Positions 32,231 through 40,675 of a stretch of DNA of 48,074 nt are shown piece by piece. Both the position numbers and the translations under genes were made by a program. The stretch's first letter is position 1. Each line of letters begins with the position of its first letter. The notes under the pieces are model-generated. The model was not told where the DNA came from. It did no database searches and saw only the letters and a list, made by a program, of their open reading frames with translations. The DNA lies in assembly GCA_030530605.1 (NCBI GenBank), contig JAUMUO010000001.1:59439-107512 (forward strand), read 5' to 3'. This DNA comes from Candidatus Saccharimonadota bacterium (GTDB lineage: Bacteria > Patescibacteriota > Saccharimonadia > Saccharimonadales > Saccharimonadaceae).

Positions 32231-32453
32231 TTGAATCCTTCCTTATATATATTAATAGTAGTAATAATAAGCTATGTGTAAATGTGTAAATCCACCCTCC
32301 TGACCACTGTAAAACCGAACAAATTTTCTGTGGAAACACACGTGTAAATCCCACCAAAACTACGTGTAAAACCGAACATTTCCCACAGCATTTCACAACG
32401 ATAAATAGCTTTTGTCAAAAAAGTGGAAACCTTTTCACAATTTTCCCACAATT
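32231..32453. other. Candidate oriC: dnaA-dnaN intergenic region with two ~57-nt direct repeats
   Basis: 223 nt without a gene. Two tandem units begin with GTGTAAATCC (32284 and 32342) and each contains TGTAAAACCGAACA (32308-32321 and 32365-32378). DnaA-box-like sequences occur (TGTGGAAAC at 32329, TTTCCCACA near 32380 and 32440, TTTTCACAA). AT-rich tracts lie at both ends. Position between dnaA and dnaN, repeats and DnaA-type boxes together fit a replication origin. Confidence 0.6.
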
Positions 32454-33836
32454 TTAAACATAAAGATTCTCCCGGATACTCATAATTTGCTCTCTAAGGC
32501 TAAAATCAAGTTTCATATCCTCTTTAATTTTACGAATTCCGTGCATTACAGTAGTATGGTCCTTCACACCTACTTCTAAAGCAATCTTAGTAGTGGAAAG
32601 CCCAAGTTCATCCGAAAGTAAGAACATTGCCACTTGCCTAGCAGTTTTAATATGTGCCACCCGGCTCTTGCCAGTCATTTCATCAACGGAAAGATTAAAA
32701 GCCTTCGCGACTTTTTCAACTACCTTTTTTGGCGCAACTCCGCCCCCACTCCGTCTAATCGGTGACATCCCTCCGGCCATCCCATCATTAATCACTTCAA
32801 GCGGTGTTTTACCTCTAAGTTCTGCAATCGCCGAGAGATGCTTAAGTTGCCCCTCAAGGTCGCGGATGTTTGTTTTTACATTTTCCGCGAGATAGGTGAT
32901 CGCCTCATCTTCAATTTCAATCCCTTTATATTCTGCCATTGAACGTAAAATCGCACATTTATCTTCAAAACTCGGCATTTGAAGGTCAATCGCACCCGTT
33001 CCCCAAGTTAGTCGCGACGCCAGCCGTTCATCAAGTGTAGCAATCTGGCTCGGCAAGCGATCTGAGGTTACGATAATTTGTTTATTCTCTTGATATAAAT
33101 CATTAAAGATATTAAAGAATTCTTCCTGGCTGCGATCCTTCTTAATTATCTGCTGAAAATCATCGATAATTAAAACATCTATCTTCCGATATTTTTTCGC
33201 AAAATCTTCACCTCGATTTTTCTTAATTAAATCAATAAACTCAGAGAAGAAATGGTTAGTGGAAGTGTATAAAACTTTCATTTCCGGATGGAGCCGCGCA
33301 ATTTCGTTACCAATCGCCTGTACAAGGTGAGTTTTTCCAAGCCCCGGCCCGCCATAAAGGAAAAAAGGATTATATTTTTCACCCGGATATTTTACTACGT
33401 TTTTAGCAATCGACACTGCTAGCTCATTATTCGAACCAACTACAAATGAATCTAAAGTATAAGAAGGGTTAAGACCAGTCCCGAAAGTCCGCGAACTCTT
33501 TGTCGGCGCCTTCGCCGCAAATCTCTGCGCCACTTCCGACACCGCATCTCCACTAGATAAAACTTCTCGCCCACTACTCTTTTTCCGCACGCGACTAGAA
33601 GATTCTACGATATATTCAACACTCTTAAAGTCGATATGATTTTTCTTTAAAGCGTTTTCGATAGGCTTGTTATACTTATTTTTTAGTTGCTTTACGATAA
33701 AAACATTCGGTGCGCCCACCTGGACTACACCGTCTCTAAAAGAAACTAATTTCGTAGAATCAAAGAAAGTAATATATATAGTGTGGGGAACCGCTTGTTC
33801 TACATCGGCCAGTACATTTTTCCACACGTCAAACAT
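32454..33836 (-). CDS. dnaA: Chromosomal replication initiator DnaA
   Basis: 460 aa. AAA+ initiator that binds DnaA boxes and unwinds oriC. The N-terminal interaction domain (1-75), a short linker, Walker A (GGPGLGKT, 162-169), Walker B (DVLIIDDFQQI) and the domain IV DNA-binding signature GVKDHTTVMHGIRKI are all present. AAGGAG lies before the ATG. DnaA-box-like TTTTCCACA sits inside the first codons (33818-33826) and repeats upstream, suggesting autoregulation. Confidence 0.97.
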   Translation of the reverse strand: MFDVWKNVLADVEQAVPHTIYITFFDSTKLVSFRDGVVQVGAPNVFIVKQLKNKYNKPIENALKKNHIDFKSVEYIVESSSRVRKKSSGREVLSSGDAVSEVAQRFAAKAPTKSSRTFGTGLNPSYTLDSFVVGSNNELAVSIAKNVVKYPGEKYNPFFLYGGPGLGKTHLVQAIGNEIARLHPEMKVLYTSTNHFFSEFIDLIKKNRGEDFAKKYRKIDVLIIDDFQQIIKKDRSQEEFFNIFNDLYQENKQIIVTSDRLPSQIATLDERLASRLTWGTGAIDLQMPSFEDKCAILRSMAEYKGIEIEDEAITYLAENVKTNIRDLEGQLKHLSAIAELRGKTPLEVINDGMAGGMSPIRRSGGGVAPKKVVEKVAKAFNLSVDEMTGKSRVAHIKTARQVAMFLLSDELGLSTTKIALEVGVKDHTTVMHGIRKIKEDMKLDFSLREQIMSIRENLYV

Positions 33837-34093
33837 CAGAATTCTCCTTCGTATTACCTTCTTTATTAAACTTTAAAGTAATTATACCAAACATCCAAAA
33901 ACTTTTCCACAAGAAATCTCAAGATTTTTTCATTATATAATATGTATTTTTAGAATAGGGAACAACTTTTCCACAGAAATCACCTTCTATCTAATAAAGT
34001 GTGGAAAACATCTTGGATTTAGTGGAAAACTGTGCTATAATATACCAAGAATTTGCTAAATAATAAAATACTAGAACATAAGGAAACAAGATT
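33837..34093. other. dnaA-rpmH intergenic region with DnaA-box-like sites
   Basis: 257 nt without a gene. TTTTCCACA at 33903-33911 and 33967-33975, and TGTGGAAAA at 34000-34008, plus a partial copy at 34021. The centre is AT-rich. At the right end an extended -10 (TG-C-TATAAT, 34036-34041) drives rpmH. This may be a second part of the origin or DnaA-dependent control of dnaA and rpmH. Confidence 0.6.
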
Positions 34094-34231
34094 ATGCCAA
34101 AACGTACTTATCAGCCACACAAGCGCCAGCGCAAGGTTGAGCATGGTTTTATGAAAAGAAATGCCACTAAGAATGGCCGCAAGGTCTTGGCTCGCCGCCG
34201 CATTAAAGGCCGCGCCCGCTTGTCCGCTTAA
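34094..34231 (+). CDS. rpmH: Ribosomal protein L34
   Basis: 45 aa, the standard L34 size. It starts [19 protein letters not shown] and ends with a basic segment ([16 protein letters not shown]); both are hallmark L34 sequences. The gene is divergent from dnaA, as is common, with a promoter at 34036-34041. It is followed at once by a terminator, so it is not co-transcribed with rnpA, which lies 6 kb away. Confidence 0.97.
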   Translation: MPKRTYQPHKRQRKVEHGFMKRNATKNGRKVLARRRIKGRARLSA

Positions 34232-34236
34232 TTTTT

Positions 34237-34262
34237 AAGAAGCCCAAGAGGGCTTCTTTTTT
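34237..34262 (+). terminator. Rho-independent terminator after rpmH
   Basis: AAGAAGCCC, 4-nt loop, GGGCTTCTT stem running into a T-run. Confidence 0.9.
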
Positions 34263-34329
34263 CGCCAGAAAAAAGTCTTGCTAGCCCCTTGGGACACTAC
34301 AAGGCTTTTTTCGCCAGAAAAAAGTCTTG
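34256..34329 (+). repeat. Two identical 25-nt direct repeats with internal hairpin
   Basis: Copies at 34256-34280 and 34305-34329, 49 nt apart. Each contains CTTTTTTC and GAAAAAAG, which pair around GCCA. The first overlaps the T-run of the rpmH terminator; the second ends in the -35 box of the next promoter. They probably arose by local duplication next to the inserted surface-protein gene. Confidence 0.8.
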
Positions 34330-34356
34330 ACAAGCATGAGCGATATGTATTACAAT
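34327..34356 (+). promoter_or_regulatory. Promoter of the second FISUMP gene
   Basis: Perfect TTGACA (34327-34332), 18 nt, TACAAT (34351-34356). The ATG is at 34398 behind AAAGGA. Confidence 0.7.
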
Positions 34357-34397
34357 GGAACAAAATAAGGTCATATTAACACAAAGGATTTTTGCTT

Positions 34398-36743
34398 ATG
34401 AGCGCAACAACAAAATTACAATTTACATTAACCAGCCCAGGAACGGACCCAGATCCTACACCGGACAATCCGTCCTATACTCCCTCAACTCCATCTGGCA
34501 CCACTTATGTTACCCCCGGTTCTCCAAATACTGGTGATAACACAGCAGGTGATGCTGGCTCTGGCACCGTCTTTGCGGCCCTCTTTGCCGTAATTGGTTT
34601 TGCCGCTCTTGCAATTTTCCTTGTTAGATATCTTAAGAAAAATCGCCACCTTTCCTTTGCGGAAAGAGGCTCTTTCCATATCTCCGCTCGCCCGCGTGTT
34701 TTTGCGACTGTTGCTCTAACGCTAGCTGTGGCCTTCATTGGCGGAATTACTATTACTAATATGTATAATAGTGCTAGAAACACCGAAGCTGCTTCTCAAA
34801 GAGAACTTCCTGTTTCTGTTGCTTCAAGTATTACTTTCGACGTCGATCGTGGCCAAAGCAGTATAAAATCTGACACTATTAAGGTCGAAAACAACGGTGC
34901 TAAGTATGATCTCTATATTTCTACCACGAATAATAAATTCGCTCGTGATGCTTCCACCTACCTCAGCCCGGTTAGCGCTTCCATCACCTCTCCAAATTCT
35001 GCTATCGAGGAAGACCAGTGGGGTATGACTACTCAGCCAAACATTGTTAATCCTGCTGTTGGTGGTCAAATTTGGGCGGCTGCTCCAACCACTGAAACTA
35101 AAATCCAATCCGATGTCACTGCAAGTACCACTCCAGCTTACTACGCCGTAAACCTTGGTAGTGATCTTCCTGATGGTACTTACTCTACCGAAGTCACTTA
35201 CAGGGCTATCGCTAAAAATTACAAAGTCACCGTCGATAATGGTTTCGTCAACAAAGAAGGTGACAAGACTGTAGACTATTTCGACAGTGGTGTAGATGTG
35301 ATGATTCGCGAAAGTTGTACTGCTTCTAGTAAGACCTTCGATTATTGGTATGTCTATGAAGGCTTGGACAGCGCTTCTGTAATTGCTAAGGTCCAGGATA
35401 TTCTCTATCGGTTTACCATGCCGGCTAAAGATGTTCATGTCAAAGCTATTTGTAAAGGCGACCCGGACTCAGACCCACAAACCAAGTGGGAAATCCACTA
35501 TGACAAGAACGCTACCAATGCTACTGGCGACATGCCTGCACAGGTTGTGACTAGCGAACCTGCCACTCTTGACGCTAACAAGTTTATCTATACCGGTTAC
35601 ACCTTCCAAGGCTGGGCTTGTAGCAAGACCGCTACTGTCAAAGATTTTGATAATAGCCAAGGAAATATCACAAAGTCCGTCCTTGAAGGCAAAGGCTGTA
35701 CCAAGACCCCTGGTAGCAGCGAGACTTCTCCTGCCACCAACGATTACTACACTCTCTATGCTATTTGGAAGAAAGATACTACCCCTGAACCACAGTACAT
35801 CCAAGATGTAACTCCAGAAATGTGTGATGAAATGAGCCTCTTTGAGATTAAGACCCTACCAGATCGCCGCGTTGAAACCGGCGCCGAAAAAGCCGGCTAC
35901 ACCTATATTACGGACTCTCTTGGCAAGCACGTACAATACTCATACACTAAATTTGCTGATGGTCGTTGCTGGATGCTCCAAGACCTTGCTTACCATCCAA
36001 CCGGTGCTACTACTTTGACGGTCGCAGATACTGATGTCTCCGAACAACGCACCGTCACTTTCAGCGTTCCTACTGGCGCAGCCGGCTCTGGCGCACTATA
36101 TTACACCCAGTCTGGGTATAGCACACTGTATAACTATGAGGCTGCTACTGGCGGATACTGGAGCAGATGGAGTAGTAAAGCTGCCAATAAAGTCGTACCA
36201 GATTCTCTCTGCCCAGCCAGCTGGAAGATCCCAGATGCTTCTCATAGCCCAACTGACCCATCTTACGGTACTAACTCTGGCGAATTCTATAACGTATGGG
36301 ATTACAACATTGGTCAAAAGAACGGTGGAGGCACTAGCTTCAGTGTTCCTAATAAGCGTAACTTCATATTCAAAGAATCGATTACTACCTCTAGTGGCAC
36401 CTTTACCGCCCTACACTTTAAATATAACGGTTCTAGGGACTTTGGTAACAACACTTGGGCTGATGATGGCGGAGACGCCACTAAAGGCAAAGCTGGCAAC
36501 TATGCTTCCTACTTCCTAAGCACAACTACTACAAAGAACAGTGAGCCTGCGCCTGCTGCGTATAACCCACATGCGCCCGGAGTCGAGGAGGGAGACCCAG
36601 ATATCGACGGCATCGGTGTTACTACTGCAGCTCACGGTTCCGCCGTCCGTTGCTTACTAAGAACCAAAGACCAAAGAGTCGACATGGGCGGCAACAGGGC
36701 TACCCCAGGCGGAAATTACGGCGACGCTTCTGTTAACGACTAG
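34398..36743 (+). CDS. FISUMP-domain surface protein (paralogue of the DGR target, without VR)
   Basis: 781 aa from the ATG at 34398 (AAGGA 9 nt upstream). The first ~48 residues are Pro/Thr/Ser-rich and end in SPNTGD, then a membrane helix (about 54-76) and KKNR: an LPxTG-like cell-wall sorting pattern, but at the N-terminus. A second hydrophobic helix follows (about 96-116). Next come a beta-rich domain ending LPDGTYSTEVTYRAIAKN (as in the 12485 protein), an InlB-type repeat (GYTFQGWAC ... YTLYAIW), and a FISUMP domain with FADGRCWMLQDLAY, LCPASWKIPD and GSAVRCLLRTK. No second TR-like sequence or AAC-rich variable end is present, so it is not a target of the DGR as seen here. Confidence 0.85.
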   Translation: MSATTKLQFTLTSPGTDPDPTPDNPSYTPSTPSGTTYVTPGSPNTGDNTAGDAGSGTVFAALFAVIGFAALAIFLVRYLKKNRHLSFAERGSFHISARPRVFATVALTLAVAFIGGITITNMYNSARNTEAASQRELPVSVASSITFDVDRGQSSIKSDTIKVENNGAKYDLYISTTNNKFARDASTYLSPVSASITSPNSAIEEDQWGMTTQPNIVNPAVGGQIWAAAPTTETKIQSDVTASTTPAYYAVNLGSDLPDGTYSTEVTYRAIAKNYKVTVDNGFVNKEGDKTVDYFDSGVDVMIRESCTASSKTFDYWYVYEGLDSASVIAKVQDILYRFTMPAKDVHVKAICKGDPDSDPQTKWEIHYDKNATNATGDMPAQVVTSEPATLDANKFIYTGYTFQGWACSKTATVKDFDNSQGNITKSVLEGKGCTKTPGSSETSPATNDYYTLYAIWKKDTTPEPQYIQDVTPEMCDEMSLFEIKTLPDRRVETGAEKAGYTYITDSLGKHVQYSYTKFADGRCWMLQDLAYHPTGATTLTVADTDVSEQRTVTFSVPTGAAGSGALYYTQSGYSTLYNYEAATGGYWSRWSSKAANKVVPDSLCPASWKIPDASHSPTDPSYGTNSGEFYNVWDYNIGQKNGGGTSFSVPNKRNFIFKESITTSSGTFTALHFKYNGSRDFGNNTWADDGGDATKGKAGNYASYFLSTTTTKNSEPAPAAYNPHAPGVEEGDPDIDGIGVTTAAHGSAVRCLLRTKDQRVDMGGNRATPGGNYGDASVND

Positions 36744-36758
36744 CCTCACCATCTTCCC

Positions 36759-36788
36759 AACTCGCCCCCTAACCCGGGGCGAGTTTTT
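36759..36788 (+). terminator. Rho-independent terminator after the second FISUMP gene
   Basis: AACTCGCCCC / GGGGCGAGTT, 7-nt loop, continuing into TTTTT. Confidence 0.9.
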
Positions 36789-36801
36789 GTTCTGCTTATG
36801 G

Positions 36802-36807
36802 TATAAT
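36802..36807 (+). promoter_or_regulatory. Extended -10 promoter of the ABC exporter operon
   Basis: TG-G-TATAAT, 10 nt before the ATG at 36818, so the leader would be at most a few nucleotides. Confidence 0.65.
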
Positions 36808-36817
36808 ATATACTAGA

Positions 36818-38554
36818 ATGGTCAAAGAACACTTAAAGTATATCAAGGAATATTGGGCTATTGCCAAGCTTAGTCCTTTCTTCTTTGCGCTTAACCTTCT
36901 CACCGCCGCTGCCTACAAAGCCCTTGCGGTAGTTTATCCTTTCCTAGGCGCTATGGTCATCAAATCTCTCACCGAAAAAAACGCCGAGGAAACTTACTGG
37001 AATATCGCCTTCTTTGCTATGGCCTACATTGGTTACCGTTTAGTACTTTATCTCAACTGGCGCGCCTATTCTTGGAACGTCAATTACAGCTACAAACGCC
37101 TTCACGACGAAATTTTCAACAAGCTCATCTCCGTGGACCAGGATTTTCCTGAAAAAGTCCCCAAAGGTTTCTTTATGAATACCGTCAACGCCGACCTTAT
37201 CTCTATCGGTGAAATGGCGGACGAGCTCGCCGAATTTTTCACCACCCCCATCCAAATCATCAGTATTGTCGTCATTGTCTTCCAATATGGCATCATCTAT
37301 CCAATTCTTTTCTTCCTCTCGCGCGTCACCTATCACTATGTTAAGGACCAGGCTGATAAAAACTACAATTACTTCTGGCAGAAATCTCGTATCAGAGACG
37401 ACCAATATTCAAATTTCCTCGGCCAAGTTGCTAGTGGTATTCAAGAGGTAAAAACTTTCAATATGCTCCCGAAACTTCATAAAAAACTTGGTGCCATCCA
37501 GGCTCGTTATAATAAAAATTATAAAATTCAGCGTTCCGAAAAAACCATCAGAGATGTTGACTCTAAATTCATTTTCTACGCTTTCCAAACCTTAATCTAC
37601 CTCGTCTTAATCATTAATTTAATTAATGGCCAAATCACCATTGATATTTTAGTCCTCATCGCCGCTTATCATGAGTCCATCATTGGTTACCTAGACGATT
37701 TCACTGATGCCTGTATGGACATCCGCCTGACGAACGCCGCCGTCCATCATATTAAAGCCATTTTAGATTATCACCCCGAAAAGGAATTCGAATTTGGCAC
37801 CACTTCTATTGAAAATCTCGACGGCCACATCGTCTTTGATAATGTCTCTCTCACTATCAATAAAAAGCCCATTTTAAGAAATATCAGTTTTGACGTCAAG
37901 CCTCACGAAACTGTGGCCGTAGTTGGCTTTCCGGGGGCGGGGAAGACCATGCTTTTCAACCTCTTGCTTCGCCTCAAGCGCCCGACTAAGGGCAAAATCT
38001 ATCTCGACGATATCAACATTGAAGATTTTTCCAAAGAGATTTACACTTCTTCCGTTGCTGTCGCCAACCAGACTCCGTTTATCTTCAACACATCTATCCG
38101 TAATAACCTTGATTTTGTCGACACTGATATTAAAAAACAAATTGAAGCCTGTAAAATTGCCGGCATTCATAAATTTATCGAAACTTTACCAATGGGATAT
38201 AACACTATTCTCCGCGAAAACGCTTCTAATGTTTCCGGTGGCCAAAAGCAAATGATTTCAATTGCCAGAACCATCCTCACCGACGCTGAAATTATTTTAT
38301 TAGATGACGTCACCACTTCGCTTGACCCAGACACTGCTAAACTCGTCCCGGCGCTCTTAAAACGTCTTGAAAAAGACCACACCGTAATTATGATTACTAA
38401 AAAACCAGAATTAATGAAAGCCGCGGACCGCGTCATCGTCTTAAATAACGGTAAAATTGAAGCTATCGGGAAGCACAGCACTCTGATGAAAAAGAGCCGC
38501 ACTTATCGCGAGCTTCAACTTTATTCTAGCCCGAGAGGAGTAAAAAATGCTTAA
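36818..38554 (+). CDS. ABC exporter half-transporter, degenerate-site subunit
   Basis: 578 aa. Six-helix membrane domain (about 20-300) fused to a nucleotide-binding domain. Walker A (GFPGAGKT, about 371), signature NVSGGQKQ and Walker B (IILLDDVTTSLD) are present. The catalytic Glu after Walker B is Asp, and the switch His is Lys (MITKKPELM). These two changes mark the ATPase-degenerate half of a heterodimeric exporter. The partner is the next gene, whose start overlaps by 8 nt. The substrate is unknown; drug, lipid or peptide export are all possible. Confidence 0.9.
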   Translation: MVKEHLKYIKEYWAIAKLSPFFFALNLLTAAAYKALAVVYPFLGAMVIKSLTEKNAEETYWNIAFFAMAYIGYRLVLYLNWRAYSWNVNYSYKRLHDEIFNKLISVDQDFPEKVPKGFFMNTVNADLISIGEMADELAEFFTTPIQIISIVVIVFQYGIIYPILFFLSRVTYHYVKDQADKNYNYFWQKSRIRDDQYSNFLGQVASGIQEVKTFNMLPKLHKKLGAIQARYNKNYKIQRSEKTIRDVDSKFIFYAFQTLIYLVLIINLINGQITIDILVLIAAYHESIIGYLDDFTDACMDIRLTNAAVHHIKAILDYHPEKEFEFGTTSIENLDGHIVFDNVSLTINKKPILRNISFDVKPHETVAVVGFPGAGKTMLFNLLLRLKRPTKGKIYLDDINIEDFSKEIYTSSVAVANQTPFIFNTSIRNNLDFVDTDIKKQIEACKIAGIHKFIETLPMGYNTILRENASNVSGGQKQMISIARTILTDAEIILLDDVTTSLDPDTAKLVPALLKRLEKDHTVIMITKKPELMKAADRVIVLNNGKIEAIGKHSTLMKKSRTYRELQLYSSPRGVKNA

Positions 38555-40304
38555 ATATTATTATCGGATTCTAAAACACTTCTTTGAGCTAAGATGCCTT
38601 GACAAAAAATGTACTGCTCACCTCATCATCTCCGCCACTTTAAGAGTGCTTGCCTTCCTGCTCATCCCGTTTGCCGCTTCCGAAATCATTAATCATCTTG
38701 CCGAGGAAGATTTCACTGGTGCTTACTGGAGCTTATTGTTCTTCTTCGCCTCTGCGATTTTGTTCATCGCCTGTCGCCATTATAATTTCTGGGCCTATTA
38801 TAAAACCGCGAACTACGTTCATAACCATCTTCAACTTCGAATTTTAGACAAGGTCACCGAGTTCGACCCAAGCTTCACTACCGACATCTCTAAATCCGAG
38901 CTCATCGCTACTGCCTTCCGCGACATTGACAAGACCCGCCAAATGCCAGATTTTCTCATTGACACGCTCAGCAACTTCATCGGGATGATTTCTGCCGTAG
39001 TGATTTTGTGTGTAGTAGAATGGCGCATTGGTCTTATCTCTTTTGTACTCCTCGCCGTCGCTATTGCTCGCTTTGTCTATCACACCAAAAAACGTGATTA
39101 CTACCTTTCTATTCAACACGAGCACGTCGATGAAATCACTGACCTCTATTCTCAGATTATCGATGGTTACAAAGAAGTCCAGACCTTGAATCTTAAAGAA
39201 AAACTCCGCGAGTCCCACGAAAGCGAAAAGGCACTCTGGGACAAGTATCACAAAAAACAGCGACTCCATCGCGATACTGCCGCTGGGCTCACTCCGCTGA
39301 TTTTAGATTTTGGTCGCATCGCGCTTTATCTTCTCGCTGCTGGCTTTATCTTAAACGGTCAGTATAATGTTTCTTTCCTCGTCCTCATCATTGGCTATTA
39401 TGAAGATATTGTCGAGCGCTTTGACGACGTTACGGAGTGTATTGATAATATGTCGCGCTGTGCCGTTGGTATTGAAAGACTCCGCCGTCTTCTAAACTAT
39501 AGAACCCCGCATATGCTAGAGTTTGGGAAAGACAGCACTGATGACATTGAGGGAATTGTTGAGTTTAAAGACGTTTCCTTTAAGTATGAAGAGCCGCCTA
39601 AATTCGCTCCGGACGGAACTAAGTTAAGAGTCCCGCTTAAAAAAGCCCCAAGCCTTAAGCACGTTTCCTTCAAGGCTGTCCCTGGTGAAATTACCGGGAT
39701 TATTGGCAAATCCGGCTCTGGTAAATCCACTATCTTCCGGCTTTTACTTCGTCTTTACAAAGCCGAAAAAGGCGAAATCCTTCTAGACGATACCGATATT
39801 TATGATTACACCAAGAAAGTTTATGCGACGAACGTCAGCATTGTCACCCAGCGCCCGTTTGTCTTTGACGCTACCATCCGCGAGAACTTAGATCTTGTTG
39901 ATAGCAATCACAAACGTCAAATCGCCGCCTGTAAAAAAGCTGGCATTCACGAAGACATTATGAAGTTAAAAGATGGCTACGACACTAAATTGGTGGCGGA
40001 CGGTGGCAATCTCTCCGCCGGCCAAAAACAATTATTGTCGCTCGCTAGGACGCTGCTTTCACGTTCCGAGGTCTTGCTCTTTGACGAGGTCACTTCCGCC
40101 CTTGACCCGGCCTCTACCAACCGCATTATAGAAGTTTTGAAGGAGCTGAAAAAAGACCACACCGTCCTTATGATTACCCATAAGCCCGAGCTAATGGCGC
40201 TTGCCGACCACCTCATTGTTATTGATAGTGGCCGCATCGCCGCCGAAGGCACCCCCGCCGACCTCCTTAAAAAATCCACCCTCTACCGCTCCCTCCAGCA
40301 ATAA
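38547..40304 (+). CDS. ABC exporter half-transporter, catalytic subunit
   Basis: 585 aa. Membrane domain (about 20-300) and a nucleotide-binding domain with Walker A (GKSGSGKST, about 387), signature NLSAGQKQ, Walker B with the catalytic Glu (LLFDEVTSALD) and the switch His (MITHKPELM). A charged insertion (EEPPKFAPDGTKLRVPLKKA) precedes Walker A. It pairs with the degenerate subunit upstream, in the manner of TM287/288- or BmrCD-type exporters. It lies just upstream of rnpA with no terminator between them. Confidence 0.92.
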   Translation: MLKYYYRILKHFFELRCLDKKCTAHLIISATLRVLAFLLIPFAASEIINHLAEEDFTGAYWSLLFFFASAILFIACRHYNFWAYYKTANYVHNHLQLRILDKVTEFDPSFTTDISKSELIATAFRDIDKTRQMPDFLIDTLSNFIGMISAVVILCVVEWRIGLISFVLLAVAIARFVYHTKKRDYYLSIQHEHVDEITDLYSQIIDGYKEVQTLNLKEKLRESHESEKALWDKYHKKQRLHRDTAAGLTPLILDFGRIALYLLAAGFILNGQYNVSFLVLIIGYYEDIVERFDDVTECIDNMSRCAVGIERLRRLLNYRTPHMLEFGKDSTDDIEGIVEFKDVSFKYEEPPKFAPDGTKLRVPLKKAPSLKHVSFKAVPGEITGIIGKSGSGKSTIFRLLLRLYKAEKGEILLDDTDIYDYTKKVYATNVSIVTQRPFVFDATIRENLDLVDSNHKRQIAACKKAGIHEDIMKLKDGYDTKLVADGGNLSAGQKQLLSLARTLLSRSEVLLFDEVTSALDPASTNRIIEVLKELKKDHTVLMITHKPELMALADHLIVIDSGRIAAEGTPADLLKKSTLYRSLQQ

Positions 40305-40310
40305 ATATGG

Positions 40311-40316
40311 TATAAT
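40311..40316 (+). promoter_or_regulatory. Extended -10 promoter, leaderless start of rnpA
   Basis: TG-G-TATAAT with the ATG 7 nt downstream. It fixes the rnpA start at 40324 rather than at the far-upstream in-frame ATG. Confidence 0.7.
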
Positions 40317-40323
40317 ATACAAT

Positions 40324-40668
40324 ATGTTAAACAAAAGATACCGTTTTCATTCTCGTGGCGGAGTAAGATATACTTACCAGCACGGCAAGAGCATTAGGAG
40401 GCCCAACATCACGCTCGTCCACGCGGTCAATTCTCGTGGTCGTCAGCGTTTTGCGGTGGTCGTATCTAAGAAGGTTGCCAAGTCCGCCGTGGAAAGAAAC
40501 CGTATCCGCCGGCGTGTCTATGAAGCTATCCGCGTGGTCAAAAAAGAACAAAATTTTGAAGCCGAAAAGGACAACATCTTTGTTATTTATGCCAAAAACA
40601 TCAAAACGATGCCGTTTACAGATTTAAAATCCCTAATCTCTGGTCTTCTTCAGGAAAGTATGCTATAA
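40324..40668 (+). CDS. rnpA: Ribonuclease P protein component
   Basis: 114 aa. Protein cofactor of the tRNA 5'-end-processing ribozyme. It begins MLNKRYRFHSRGG and contains the RNR signature (SAVERNRIRRRVYEAIR) and an IFVIYAKN strand, as expected. An extended open frame reaching into the ABC gene is rejected because its extra residues look nothing like RnpA. The -10 box of yidC overlaps its stop codon. Confidence 0.94.
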   Translation: MLNKRYRFHSRGGVRYTYQHGKSIRRPNITLVHAVNSRGRQRFAVVVSKKVAKSAVERNRIRRRVYEAIRVVKKEQNFEAEKDNIFVIYAKNIKTMPFTDLKSLISGLLQESML

Positions 40669-40669
40669 T
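40664..40669 (+). promoter_or_regulatory. Extended -10 promoter, leaderless start of yidC
   Basis: TG-C-TATAAT. The rnpA stop codon (TAA 40666-40668) is formed by the -10 box itself. The ATG of yidC is 6 nt downstream. Confidence 0.7.
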
Positions 40670-40675
40670 TAACTC

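Noticed and set aside
34398-36743. Second DGR target
   Set aside because: The C-terminal region shows no near-identity to the TR and no matching invariant block or hairpin; its FISUMP domain is only a distant paralogue.
40201-40323. N-terminal extension of RnpA
   Set aside because: The added residues are an out-of-frame read of the ABC gene end; the promoter and family start fix 40324.
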